Source of the DNA: Pedococcus sp031456495
GTDB taxonomy: Bacteria; Actinomycetota; Actinomycetes; Actinomycetales; Dermatophilaceae
Reading direction: 5' to 3'
Length of the DNA: 64,000 bases
Assembly: GCF_031456495.1 (NCBI RefSeq)
Contig: NZ_JAVDUW010000003.1
Location: 62,001 to 126,000, forward strand
Under the pieces are notes generated by a model. That model worked only from the letters and a program-made list of their open reading frames with translations, did not search any database and was not told the origin of the DNA. The position numbers and the translations under genes were made by a program. Shown here piece by piece: positions 49,983 through 58,111 of the stretch. Every line of letters begins with the position of its first letter. Positions within the stretch are counted from its first letter, which is position 1.

Positions 49983-50756
49983 GTGGTCGACGAGCAGTGG
50001 CGCACCCGTCGTGGCGGCGTCGAGACCTCGCTGCGCACCTCGGCGGTCTGGGCCGCGGTCCACGACATCGTCGAGCGCCGCGCCGCCGAGATCGGCCGGC
50101 CGCTGCGGGTGCTCGACCTCGGCGGTGGCACCGGCGGCCTCGCCGTCCCGATCGCCGAGCTGGGCCACGACGTCACCGTGGTGGACCCGAGCCCGGACGC
50201 CCTCGCCTCCCTCTCGCGCCGCAGCGGCGAGCGCGGGGTCGCGGCCCGGGTGCACGCCGTCCAGGGCGACGCCGACAGCCTCGCCGCCGTCGTGGGCTCC
50301 GACCCGGTCGACCTCGTCTGCTGCCACGGCACCCTCGAGGTCGTCGACGACCCGCAGACCACCCTCTCCGCCCTCGCCGACGTCCTCGCGCCCGGCGGCT
50401 CGCTCAGCCTCGTCGCCGCCCAGCGGCTCGCCGTCGTGCTGGCGCGCGCGCTCGCCGGCCAGTTCGCCCAGGCCGAGCAGGCCCTCACCAGCGCCGACGG
50501 GCGCTGGGGGAGCCAGGACCCGCTGCCCCGCCGCTTCGACGCCGACGCGCTGCGGGCCATGGTCGAGCAGACCGGGCTCGTCGTCGACGCCGTGCACGGC
50601 GTCCGCACGTTCAGCGACCTCGTGCCCTCGGCCCTGGTCGACACCGACGCCGACCGGGTGGCGCTGCTGCGCCTCGAGCAGGCCGTCGCCGACTCACCGC
50701 AGTTCGCCTTCCTCGGACAGCTCGGATCAGCCGTGCACCTCCTCGCCCATCGCTAG
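49983..50756 (+). CDS. Class I SAM-dependent methyltransferase
   Basis: A 257-residue methyltransferase. Motif I is VLDLGGGTGGLAVPIAELG, motif II VTVVDPSPDALASL, and LVCCHGTLEVVDDPQTTLSALADVLAPGGSLSLV covers motifs post-II and III. The substrate is unknown. The GTG at 49983 is set by GGAGGAGG just before it; an ATG at 49962 is also in frame. It lies 90 bases before dinB on the same strand, an arrangement also found in other actinobacteria, so a link to damage tolerance is possible but unproven. Confidence 0.88.
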   Translation: MVDEQWRTRRGGVETSLRTSAVWAAVHDIVERRAAEIGRPLRVLDLGGGTGGLAVPIAELGHDVTVVDPSPDALASLSRRSGERGVAARVHAVQGDADSLAAVVGSDPVDLVCCHGTLEVVDDPQTTLSALADVLAPGGSLSLVAAQRLAVVLARALAGQFAQAEQALTSADGRWGSQDPLPRRFDADALRAMVEQTGLVVDAVHGVRTFSDLVPSALVDTDADRVALLRLEQAVADSPQFAFLGQLGSAVHLLAHR

Positions 50757-50846
50757 CGGGCTGCCGATGCCAGCGCACGCGCCGACACACGCGGCGCACC
50801 CAGCCCCCGACCCCACCGGTCGGCGGCCCACCGCAGGGACCGCCCC

Positions 50847-52109
50847 GTGAGCCGGCGGCAGTACGCCCTGCCGCAGCGCGGGGATGCCGGGCCGCCCGAC
50901 GACACCGGCTGCACCGTCCTGCACGTCGACATGGACGCCTTCTACGCCTCGGCCTCGCTGCTGAGCCGGCCCGAGCTCGTCGGCACCCCCGTCATCATCG
51001 GCGGCGGCAACCGCGGCGTGGTGCTCTCGGCGACCTACGAGGCCCGGCGGTTCGGGGTGGCCTCGGCCATGCCCATGTCGCGGGCCCGGCGCCTGTGCCC
51101 GCAGGCGACCGTCATCGCCCCCGACCACGCGCTCTACTCCCGGATCTCGGCGGCGGTCATGGCGACCTTCGACACCATCACCCCGGTCGTCGAGCCGCTG
51201 TCGCTCGACGAGGCGTTCCTCGACGTGTCCGGGTCGGTGCGGCGGCTGGGCAACCCTGCCCGGATCGGCCAGCTCATCCGCGACACCGTGCACGACGAGC
51301 AGGGGATCACCTGCTCGGTCGGGGTCGCCCCGACCAAGTTCGTCGCCAAGCTGGCCTCCGGGCTCGCCAAGCCCGACGGCATGGTGGTCGTGCCCCGCGA
51401 CGAGGTCGTCGGGTTCGTCCAGCAGCTGCCGGTCGGCGCCCTCTGGGGAGTGGGGGACAAGACCGAGGAGGCGCTGGTCCGGCTCGGCCTGCACACCGTC
51501 GCCGACATCGCCCACACGCCGCTGGAGACCCTGCGCCGCGCCCTGGGCGACAGTCTCGGACCGCACCTGCACGACCTCTCCTGGGGCCGCGACCCGCGCC
51601 ACGTCGAGCCGGTCCGGCGGGAGAAGTCCATCGGCTCGGACGAGACGTTCGAGCACGACGTCGACGACCCGGCATACATCCACCGCGAGCTGCTCAAGCT
51701 CAGCGACCGCACGGCGGCCCGCGTGCGCTCCGCCGGGATGATGGGCCGGACCGTGAGCATCAAGGTGCGCTTCGCCGACTTCACGACGATCACCCGCAGC
51801 CGCACCCTGCGCGACCCCACCGACGTCAGCCGCGACATCTACGCCACCGCCCGCTCCCTCTTCGACGGGCTCGGGCTGCAGCGCGCCCGGATCCGCCTCG
51901 TCGGCGTGCGGATGGAGGGCCTCGTCGACACCGAGGGCGCCCCGATCCAGGGCCTGCTCGACGAGCCGGACGCGGGCTGGCGCGAGGCCGACCGGGCGGT
52001 CGACCGGGCCAGCGCGCGGTTCGGCGCGGGCAGCGTCCGTCCCGCCAGCCTCATCCGTGACGGAGGTCACCGATCAGGTAGTGCATCCCCGCGTGGGGAC
52101 CTATCCTGA
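50847..52109 (+). CDS. dinB: DNA polymerase IV (Y family)
   Basis: A 420-residue lesion-bypass polymerase. Catalytic residues: LHVDMDAFYAS (first Asp), and PLSLDEAFLDVSG (Asp-Glu). SATYEARRFGVASAMPMSRAR is the usual finger segment, CSVGVAPTKFVAKLASG the palm, and LWGVGDKTEEALVRLG a helix-hairpin-helix. The little finger follows to residue 370; the tail ends in SGSASPRGDLS with no obvious clamp-binding peptide of the QxxLxLF kind. GTG 50847 is used. No SOS box precedes it. Confidence 0.95.
   Translation: MSRRQYALPQRGDAGPPDDTGCTVLHVDMDAFYASASLLSRPELVGTPVIIGGGNRGVVLSATYEARRFGVASAMPMSRARRLCPQATVIAPDHALYSRISAAVMATFDTITPVVEPLSLDEAFLDVSGSVRRLGNPARIGQLIRDTVHDEQGITCSVGVAPTKFVAKLASGLAKPDGMVVVPRDEVVGFVQQLPVGALWGVGDKTEEALVRLGLHTVADIAHTPLETLRRALGDSLGPHLHDLSWGRDPRHVEPVRREKSIGSDETFEHDVDDPAYIHRELLKLSDRTAARVRSAGMMGRTVSIKVRFADFTTITRSRTLRDPTDVSRDIYATARSLFDGLGLQRARIRLVGVRMEGLVDTEGAPIQGLLDEPDAGWREADRAVDRASARFGAGSVRPASLIRDGGHRSGSASPRGDLS
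52102..52107 (+). promoter_or_regulatory. -10 box upstream of the DUF3040 gene
   Basis: TATCCT within the 3' end of dinB; transcription would start near 52114 and give a leader of about 100 bases before the GTG at 52212. Confidence 0.5.
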
Positions 52110-52211
52110 AGAGGTCAGCACACCAGCCCTGACCGGCGCCGATTCGCCCTCGGTGAACCATCCGGTGGGGCTGTGCGTTGGCCGTGGTGAACACCGACGT
52201 AGGAGGTCACG

Positions 52212-52613
52212 GTGCCCCTGTCAGAGCACGAGCAGCAGCTTCTCGAGCAGATGGAGCAAGCGCTGTATGCCGAGGACCCCAAGTTCGCCTCGCAGATGCA
52301 GGGCGCCGGGGCCCGCGCCGCCCAGCGGCGCCGAATCGCCGTCGGCATCGTCGGTGTCGTCGTCGGCCTCGCGGTCGTGCTCGTCGGGGTCAACACCCAG
52401 CTCTGGGTCCTGGGCGCCGTCGGCTTCGCGGTGATGGTCGCCTCGGCCGCCTTCGCGCTCACCCCGCAGCGCCGTCGCGCCAAGCTCGGCAGCGTGCAGT
52501 CCGACGGCACCATCCGCCGGGCCAACCCGGCGCCGCGCACCCGGTCCGCCCGTGGCGGCTCCTTCATGGAGCGCATGGAGCAGCGCTGGGACCGTCGGCA
52601 CGACGACTACTGA
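52212..52613 (+). CDS. DUF3040 membrane protein
   Basis: A 133-residue protein. PLSEHEQQLLEQMEQALYAEDPKFASQM at the N-terminus is the DUF3040 signature, followed by two membrane helices (IAVGIVGVVVGLAVVLVGV and LWVLGAVGFAVMVASAAFAL) and a basic C-terminal tail. In mycobacteria the relative Rv2169c stands near the division and cell wall cluster; its function is unknown. AGGAGGT is four bases before the GTG. The 3' end overlaps the convergent DUF456 gene by seven bases. Confidence 0.88.
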   Translation: MPLSEHEQQLLEQMEQALYAEDPKFASQMQGAGARAAQRRRIAVGIVGVVVGLAVVLVGVNTQLWVLGAVGFAVMVASAAFALTPQRRRAKLGSVQSDGTIRRANPAPRTRSARGGSFMERMEQRWDRRHDDY

Positions 52614-53089
52614 GCGAGCAGCACCCCCACGACCCACGTCACGGCGATCGCCACGGCCGCCAGCAGCTCGATCCCCATCGACAGGAACACCGCGCGCAGC
52701 GCCGCCTTCGTCGACACCCACGCGAGGGCGCGGTCCCGCGAGTGGCTCAGCTCGACGAGGTAGATCCCGAGCACGAAGCCGACGAAGGCGCCCACGACCG
52801 GGATCACGAAGAACCCCACGGCCGCCACGAGGACGGCCAGCACGAGGGTCGAACTGCGCACGCCGGCGGCCTTCATCCGACGCCCCGGCACGGCATACTG
52901 CAGCCCCACCCCGGCCGCCCAGAGCACCGCGCACACCCCGAACACCGTCCAGCCCAGCGCGGACCGGGCGTCGAGCGCCCAGAGGAAGACCGCGGCCAGG
53001 CACAGGAACAGCCCGGGCAGCACGGGAATGACGATCCCCACCATCCCGATCAGGATCAGGAGGGCGGGGACCCAGGTGGAGGCTTCCAT
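52607..53089 (-). CDS. DUF456 membrane protein
   Basis: A 160-residue protein with about five hydrophobic helices, in the DUF456 pattern: VPALLILIGMVGIVIPVLPGLFLCLAAVFLWA and, after a basic GRRMKAAGV loop, a glycine-rich VGFFVIPVVGAFVGFVLGIYLVE. Glycine-zipper-like spacing is visible. Function unknown. TAGGCT six bases before the ATG suggests a leaderless mRNA. Confidence 0.85.
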   Translation of the reverse strand: MEASTWVPALLILIGMVGIVIPVLPGLFLCLAAVFLWALDARSALGWTVFGVCAVLWAAGVGLQYAVPGRRMKAAGVRSSTLVLAVLVAAVGFFVIPVVGAFVGFVLGIYLVELSHSRDRALAWVSTKAALRAVFLSMGIELLAAVAIAVTWVVGVLLAQ

Positions 53090-53095
53090 CCCGGA

Positions 53096-53101
53096 AGCCT
53101 A
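53096..53101 (-). promoter_or_regulatory. -10 box, leaderless promoter of the DUF456 gene
   Basis: TAGGCT on the minus strand, six bases before the ATG at 53089; it overlaps no other gene. Confidence 0.55.
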
Positions 53102-53108
53102 GAGGCGG

Positions 53109-53330
53109 TTACCGCTCCTCGGCCGGCGCGATCGCCGGGGTCTCGTTGAGGCGGTCCGTCTCGTCGACGATGTCGGCGTACTCGCGCAGCTTGGGCAGGT
53201 GCTCGCGTCCGTGGTGGGCACAGAAGAGCAGCTCACCGCCGGCGTGAAGGCGAGCGCGCACGTAGGCCTGGGCTCCGCAGCGGTCGCAGCGGTCGGCCGC
53301 GCTCAGGGTGGGTGCCAGTGCAGTGGTCAC
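53109..53330 (-). CDS. DUF7455-like small zinc-binding protein
   Basis: A 73-residue protein: RCDRCGAQAYVRARLHAGGELLFCAHHGREHLPKL holds two CxxC/CxxH-like half sites (Cys-x2-Cys and Cys-x2-His) that probably bind one zinc. It matches small conserved actinobacterial proteins annotated DUF7455, often encoded beside the topoisomerase IV B gene, as here. The GTG at 53330 follows GGAGGAAGG. Function unknown. Confidence 0.8.
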   Translation of the reverse strand: MTTALAPTLSAADRCDRCGAQAYVRARLHAGGELLFCAHHGREHLPKLREYADIVDETDRLNETPAIAPAEER

Positions 53331-53702
53331 GTCAGCCTTCCTCCATAAGTCGTGTCTCCGATGAGACGTCCTACTCCGTCCCGGGGTTCGCCTCCGTGGA
53401 GACCTACCCGTTCCGGCGCCGGTAGCAACAGTCAAGCATGCGCAGTTCTTCCCGGCTCGCATTGGGTCGTGATGCACGTCATGCATGTCACATCAGGGGA
53501 TTCGGTGCTCGGACGTCCGGTGGATGGGAGGAACCGGGTCCGGGTGGGGCGCGAGTGGCCCGAGGGGGCTACGCCCGATGTCGTATGCCGCGTGCCTGCG
53601 CGGCCTCGTCGGCGCGCCGGGATAGCGTGGTCCCCACCCGGGGCCCATGACGACGGGCCACCCACCACCGGGGCCGGACCCAGCACAGGAGCACCCCAGA
53701 CC
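53331..53702. promoter_or_regulatory. Divergent promoter region upstream of the topoisomerase B gene
   Basis: These 372 bases contain no convincing gene. TAGCGT (53623-53628) is a likely -10 box with a leader of about 68 bases before GTG 53703. An AT-richer patch holds a 9-base direct repeat, CGTGATGCA/CGTCATGCA (53468-53485), and a TGATG/CATCA pair around it that might bind a regulator. One GTATGCC motif lies at 53583. Confidence 0.5.
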
Positions 53703-55859
53703 GTGGCCACCGCCACCACCGAGACCACTGCCAAGAAGACCGCGACGACGAAGTCGAGCAGCGACTACAGCGCCCACCACCTGCAGGTCCTCGAGGGCCT
53801 CGAGGCCGTCCGCAAGCGGCCGGGCATGTACATCGGCTCGACCGACGGCCGCGGCCTCATGCACTGCCTCTGGGAGATCATCGACAACGCCGTCGACGAG
53901 GCCCTGGGCGGCCACGGCGAGCGGATCGACGTCGTCCTGCACCGGGACGGCTCGGTCGAGGTCCGGGACAACGCCCGCGGCATTCCCGTCGACATCGAGC
54001 CGCGCACCGGCCTCACGGGTGTCGAGGTGGTCTTCACCAAGCTCCACGCCGGCGGCAAGTTCGGCGGCGGCTCCTACACCGCGTCCGGCGGCCTGCACGG
54101 CGTCGGCGCGTCCGTGGTCAACGCCCTGTCCTCGCGGCTCGACGTGGAGGTGGACCGCGGCGGCAAGACCTACGCCATGAGCTTCCGGCGCGGCGAGCCC
54201 GGCTACTTCCCGGACGTCGCGAGCGACGACAAGAGCCCCGACCACGAGTTCACCCCGTACGAGCGGTCGTCCGAGCTCGCGGTCGTCGGCAGGACCAAGA
54301 GGGGCGTCACCGGCACCCGGGTCCGCTACTGGGCCGACCGGCAGATCTTCCTCAAGGACGCCGCCTTCGACTACGACCAGCTCGTCGCGCGCGCCCGGCA
54401 GACCTCCTTCCTCGTGCCCGGCCTCGCGATCGTCGTGCGCGACGAGCGACGCCTGCCCGGCACGCCGGGGGAGAACGGCCCGCACGAGGAGGTCTTCCTC
54501 CACGACGGCGGCATCTCCGAGTTCGCCGAGTTCCTCGCGCCGGACGCCGCGGTCACCGAGGTGTGGCGGCTGCAGGGCACGGGGACGTTCACCGAGACCG
54601 TGCCGGTGCTCGACTCCAACGGCCACATGACGCCGACCGAGGTCGAGCGCGAGTGCAGCGTCGACATCGCCGTCCGGTGGGGGACCGGCTACGACTCGAA
54701 GGTCTCGTCCTTCGTCAACATCATCGCCACGCCCAAGGGCGGCACGCACCTGGCCGGCTTCGAGCAGGCGCTGCTCAAGGTCTTCCGCAAGCAGCTCGAG
54801 GTCAACAGCCGCCGGCTCAAGGTGGGCAACGACAAGCCCGAGAAGGACGACGTCCTGGCCGGCCTCACCGCGGTCGTCACGGTGCGCCTCGCCGAGCCGC
54901 AGTTCGAGGGCCAGACCAAGGAGGTGCTGGGCACCAACGCCGTCCGCGCCATCGTCGCGAAGGTCGTCGAGCAGGAGCTCACCGCCCGGCTGACGTCGCC
55001 CAAGCGCGGCGACAAGGCGCAGGCCTCGCTGCTGCTGGAGAAGGTCGTCTCGGAGATGAAGTCGCGCATCAGCGCGCGGCTGCACAAGGAGACCCAGCGC
55101 CGCAAGAACGCCCTCGAGACCAGCAGCCTGCCGGCCAAGCTGGCCGACTGCCGCTCCACCGACGTCGAGCGCTCCGAGCTGTTCATCGTCGAGGGCGACA
55201 GTGCCCTCGGCACCGCCAAGCTCGCCCGCTCCAGCGACTACCAGGCGCTGCTGCCGATCCGGGGCAAGATCCTCAACGTCCAGAAGGCGTCCGTCTCGGA
55301 CATGCTCAAGAACGCCGAGTGCGCGGCGATCATCCAGGTCATCGGTGCCGGCTCCGGCCGCAGCTTCGACCTCGACGCGGCCCGCTACGGCAAGGTCATC
55401 ATCATGACCGACGCCGACGTCGACGGCGCCCACATCAGGACCCTGCTGCTCACCCTCTTCTTCCGCTACATGCGTCCGCTGGTCGAGGCCGGCCGGGTGT
55501 ATGCCGCGGTGCCGCCGCTGCACCGCATCGAGGTCGTCAACCCGGGCTCGAAGAAGAACGAGCTCATCTACACCTACTCCGAGGGCGAGATGCGCGCGAC
55601 CGTCGCGAACCTCAACAAGCGGGGCCGGACGATCAAGCAGCCGCTGCAGCGGTACAAGGGCCTCGGGGAGATGGACGCCGACCAGCTCGCTGAGACCACC
55701 ATGGACCCGCGCCACCGCACCCTCCGGCGCGTGCGGCTCGAGGACGCCGAGGCCGCCGAGCGTGTCTTCGAGCTGCTCATGGGCAACGACGTGGCACCGC
55801 GCAAGGACTTCATCGTGGAGTCCGCCGCCGACCTCGGTCGCGAGCGCATCGACGCCTGA
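53703..55859 (+). CDS. parE: Type IIA topoisomerase subunit B (topoisomerase IV-like, ParE/ParY)
   Basis: A 718-residue GHKL-ATPase subunit. HHLQVLEGLEAVRKRPGMYIGS opens the ATPase; DNARGIPVD, the ATP-lid glycine run GGKFGGGSYTASGGLHGVGASVVNA, and the TOPRIM motifs EGDSALGTAK and MTDADVDGAH follow. It differs from housekeeping GyrB in its Thr/Lys-rich N-terminus and fits the extra topoisomerase IV-like subunit ParY of Streptomyces. The GTG at 53703 starts the Thr-rich leader. The partner A subunit is on the opposite strand at 61801. This pair should relax or unlink DNA. Confidence 0.92.
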   Translation: MATATTETTAKKTATTKSSSDYSAHHLQVLEGLEAVRKRPGMYIGSTDGRGLMHCLWEIIDNAVDEALGGHGERIDVVLHRDGSVEVRDNARGIPVDIEPRTGLTGVEVVFTKLHAGGKFGGGSYTASGGLHGVGASVVNALSSRLDVEVDRGGKTYAMSFRRGEPGYFPDVASDDKSPDHEFTPYERSSELAVVGRTKRGVTGTRVRYWADRQIFLKDAAFDYDQLVARARQTSFLVPGLAIVVRDERRLPGTPGENGPHEEVFLHDGGISEFAEFLAPDAAVTEVWRLQGTGTFTETVPVLDSNGHMTPTEVERECSVDIAVRWGTGYDSKVSSFVNIIATPKGGTHLAGFEQALLKVFRKQLEVNSRRLKVGNDKPEKDDVLAGLTAVVTVRLAEPQFEGQTKEVLGTNAVRAIVAKVVEQELTARLTSPKRGDKAQASLLLEKVVSEMKSRISARLHKETQRRKNALETSSLPAKLADCRSTDVERSELFIVEGDSALGTAKLARSSDYQALLPIRGKILNVQKASVSDMLKNAECAAIIQVIGAGSGRSFDLDAARYGKVIIMTDADVDGAHIRTLLLTLFFRYMRPLVEAGRVYAAVPPLHRIEVVNPGSKKNELIYTYSEGEMRATVANLNKRGRTIKQPLQRYKGLGEMDADQLAETTMDPRHRTLRRVRLEDAEAAERVFELLMGNDVAPRKDFIVESAADLGRERIDA

Positions 55860-55868
55860 TCCCGGCGC

Positions 55869-55896
55869 GAGGACCCCTGAGGAGCCTCAGGTCCTC
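55869..55896. terminator. Hairpin between convergent topoisomerase B and lacI genes
   Basis: GAGGAC and GTCCTC (55869-55874, 55891-55896) enclose CTGAGG and CCTCAG (55877-55882, 55885-55890), with a two-base bulge. It begins ten bases after the topoisomerase stop and overlaps the last codons of lacI. Confidence 0.6.
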
Positions 55897-56933
55897 GTCC
55901 CGGCGGTCGTCAGGCCCTTCGTCACGCGGGAGCCGACCGGCGCCGTGGAGCCGCGGTCCACCAGGGTGATGCCGAGGACCTCGTCGAGGTCGGGGTCGAC
56001 GTGCCCGTGGAGGGCGTCGAGCATGATGCGGCCGGCCCGGCGCCCCTGCGCCAGCACGTCCTGGCGGACCGTCGTGAGGCCCATGATGTCCGAGTAGACG
56101 TGGTCGTCGATCCCGATGACCGACACGTCACCGGGCACGTCGAGGCCGTGCCGCCGGGCGGAGGCCATGACGCCGAAGGCCATCTCGTCCGACGCCGCGA
56201 CGACAGCCGTGGGCAGGTGGCCGCTCGTGAAGAGCCGGTCCGCGTGCTCCATCGCGCCGACGGCGGTCCAGTCGCACTCCAGCACCCACTCGGTGGGGCA
56301 GGCCAGGCCGTGCTCGCGCATGACAGCCGTGAACGCCTCCCGCCGGTCGTACGGCGTCTGGAGGTGGGTGATCGAGCCCGGGACCGTCCCGGCATACGCG
56401 ATGTCGCGGTGACCCAGGCCGATGACGTGCCGTGTCGCGAGGGCCATCGCGGCCCGGTCGTCGATCCGCACCGACGGCCAGCCCGGCTGGCGGTTGCCGA
56501 CGGTGACGACGGGCAGGCCCAGCCGGTCGATGAGCGCCCGCTCGGAGGCGTCGGGCGGGACGTTGAGCAGGATGATGCCGTCGGCCCGCTTCCAGAACAT
56601 GCTCTGGGTGATGGGCAGGCGGGTGTCGAACGTGTGGCCCTCGAGGTCGCAGAGCAGGACGTGGTAGCCCTTGTCCCGCAGCTCCTTCTCGATGCCGCTG
56701 ACGACCGTGGCGAAGAACCAGCGGTCGAAGTACGGCGTCACGACGGCGATGCCGCGCGTGCGCCCCGACACCAGGCTCGTCGCCGCGGGGGAGGCCATGT
56801 AGTTGAGCTCGGCCGCCGCCTTCAGCACGCGGTCCCGCGTGGCCGGGCTCACCCGGTCCAGGCCCCGCAGGGCGCGCGAGACGGTCGCCACCGACACGCC
56901 GGCGGCGCGGGCCACGTCCCCGATGGTGCTCAT
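55887..56933 (-). CDS. LacI-family transcriptional regulator
   Basis: A 348-residue regulator: helix-turn-helix IGDVARAAGVSVATVSRALRG at residues 3-23, hinge NYMASPAATSLVSGRT, then a periplasmic-binding-protein-like sensor domain (IAVVTPYFDRWFFATVVSGIEKELRD, VSVIGIDDHVYS). It is the last gene behind a carbohydrate ABC operon and almost surely senses the imported sugar or a derivative. Operator-like palindromes lie in front of the binding-protein gene at 60677-60764. Confidence 0.92.
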   Translation of the reverse strand: MSTIGDVARAAGVSVATVSRALRGLDRVSPATRDRVLKAAAELNYMASPAATSLVSGRTRGIAVVTPYFDRWFFATVVSGIEKELRDKGYHVLLCDLEGHTFDTRLPITQSMFWKRADGIILLNVPPDASERALIDRLGLPVVTVGNRQPGWPSVRIDDRAAMALATRHVIGLGHRDIAYAGTVPGSITHLQTPYDRREAFTAVMREHGLACPTEWVLECDWTAVGAMEHADRLFTSGHLPTAVVAASDEMAFGVMASARRHGLDVPGDVSVIGIDDHVYSDIMGLTTVRQDVLAQGRRAGRIMLDALHGHVDPDLDEVLGITLVDRGSTAPVGSRVTKGLTTAGTRT

Positions 56934-56953
56934 CGACCCCTCCCCGCTGTGGT

Positions 56954-57178
56954 TCAGGCTCCCGTGTTCCGGCGGGCTCGCCAGGTGAGCCAGCAGGCCA
57001 GCAGGAGCACCGCGAGGAGGGCGGCGGAACCACCCGCCGCCTCCCCGCGGACCTCGAGCACGACGGTCTGCACCGCCGCCATGAACGTGAAGAAAGCCAG
57101 GATTCCGAGCAGCACGTCGAGGCGCTGCGCCTTGGCGCGTGCGTCACCGGTGCCGCTGCCCGGGTTGAACAGTCCCAT
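56954..57178 (-). CDS. Small two-helix membrane protein
   Basis: A 74-residue protein: a polar start (MGLFNPGSGTGDARAKAQRL), helix one (VLLGILAFFTFMAAVQTVVL), a short loop and helix two (AALLAVLLLACWLTW) with a basic end. I do not recognise the family. It lies between the second permease gene and lacI, 23 bases after the former, and is probably co-transcribed. No strong ribosome site is visible. Confidence 0.55.
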   Translation of the reverse strand: MGLFNPGSGTGDARAKAQRLDVLLGILAFFTFMAAVQTVVLEVRGEAAGGSAALLAVLLLACWLTWRARRNTGA

Positions 57179-57201
57179 GTCGTCCGGGCGAGGCCTGCGG
57201 C

Positions 57202-58110
57202 CTAGCCCTTGACACCTCCCGCCGTGAGGCCGGAGACGATCGCCCGCTGGAAGACGAGCACCATGATGATGAGCGGCACGGTGACGATGGTGCCGGCCGC
57301 CATGACCGCGGTGTACGGCTCCTGGTGCGGCTGCGCGCCGGTGAACTGGGCGATGGCGACGGTGACGGTCTGGGTCGAGGGCGTGGAGAACTGCTGGGCC
57401 AGCAGGTACTCGTTCCAGCTCGCGATGAACGCCAGGATCGCCGTCGTGAACAGGCCCGGGGCGGCCAGCGGCAGCATGATCTTGCGGAAGGCCTGGCCGG
57501 GCGTGCAGCCGTCGATCCGCGCCGACTCCTCGAGCTCCCACGGCATCTCCGACAGGAACGCCGTCAACGTGTAGATGGTGAGGGGTAGCGCGAAGGAGAT
57601 GTTCGGGATGATCAGCGCCTGGTAGTTCACGCCGCTCAGCCAGCCGAGGCTGGAGAACAGCTGGAACAGCGGGGAGACGAGAGCGACGCCGGGGAACATC
57701 GACGACCCCAGGATGACCCCGAGGACGACGTACTTGCCCGGGAAGTTGAGCCGGGCCAGGGCGTACGAGGCGAAGACACCGACGAGCATGGCCACGGCGG
57801 TGGTGACGATGCCGATGATGATCGAGTGCACGAGCGCGGCCCCGAAGTGGTTGCCACGGTCGGTGGAGAAGGCCGTCTTGAAGTTGTCCAGCGTCACGTG
57901 GGTCGGCCAGGGCGAGCTGTCGAAGGTGTAGCCGACGTCGCGGAACGCGGTCACGACCATCCAGTAGAACGGGGCCAGGCCCCAGATGACGAGCACTGCC
58001 AGACCGATGTACATCCGGATCTTGGCGTTGCGGTCGCTGCGGAAGTGGATCTCCTGGGCCTCCGTGCGGCCGGCGTTCGGAGGCGCCGTGGTGGCGGTGG
58101 TGGCGGTCAT
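57202..58110 (-). CDS. Carbohydrate ABC transporter permease (MalG type)
   Basis: A 302-residue permease with six membrane helices. The EAA loop that docks the ATPase reads ELEESARIDGCTPGQAFRKIMLPLAAPG. It belongs to the CUT1 family, which moves di- and oligosaccharides. It starts one base after the stop of the MalF-type gene. No ATPase gene is in the operon, so a shared MsiK-like ATPase elsewhere is likely. Confidence 0.94.
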   Translation of the reverse strand: MTATTATTAPPNAGRTEAQEIHFRSDRNAKIRMYIGLAVLVIWGLAPFYWMVVTAFRDVGYTFDSSPWPTHVTLDNFKTAFSTDRGNHFGAALVHSIIIGIVTTAVAMLVGVFASYALARLNFPGKYVVLGVILGSSMFPGVALVSPLFQLFSSLGWLSGVNYQALIIPNISFALPLTIYTLTAFLSEMPWELEESARIDGCTPGQAFRKIMLPLAAPGLFTTAILAFIASWNEYLLAQQFSTPSTQTVTVAIAQFTGAQPHQEPYTAVMAAGTIVTVPLIIMVLVFQRAIVSGLTAGGVKG

Positions 58111-58111
58111 G

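Noticed and set aside
50757..50846. LexA box before dinB
   Set aside because: Nothing resembling TCGAAC-N4-GTTCGA is present in the gap.
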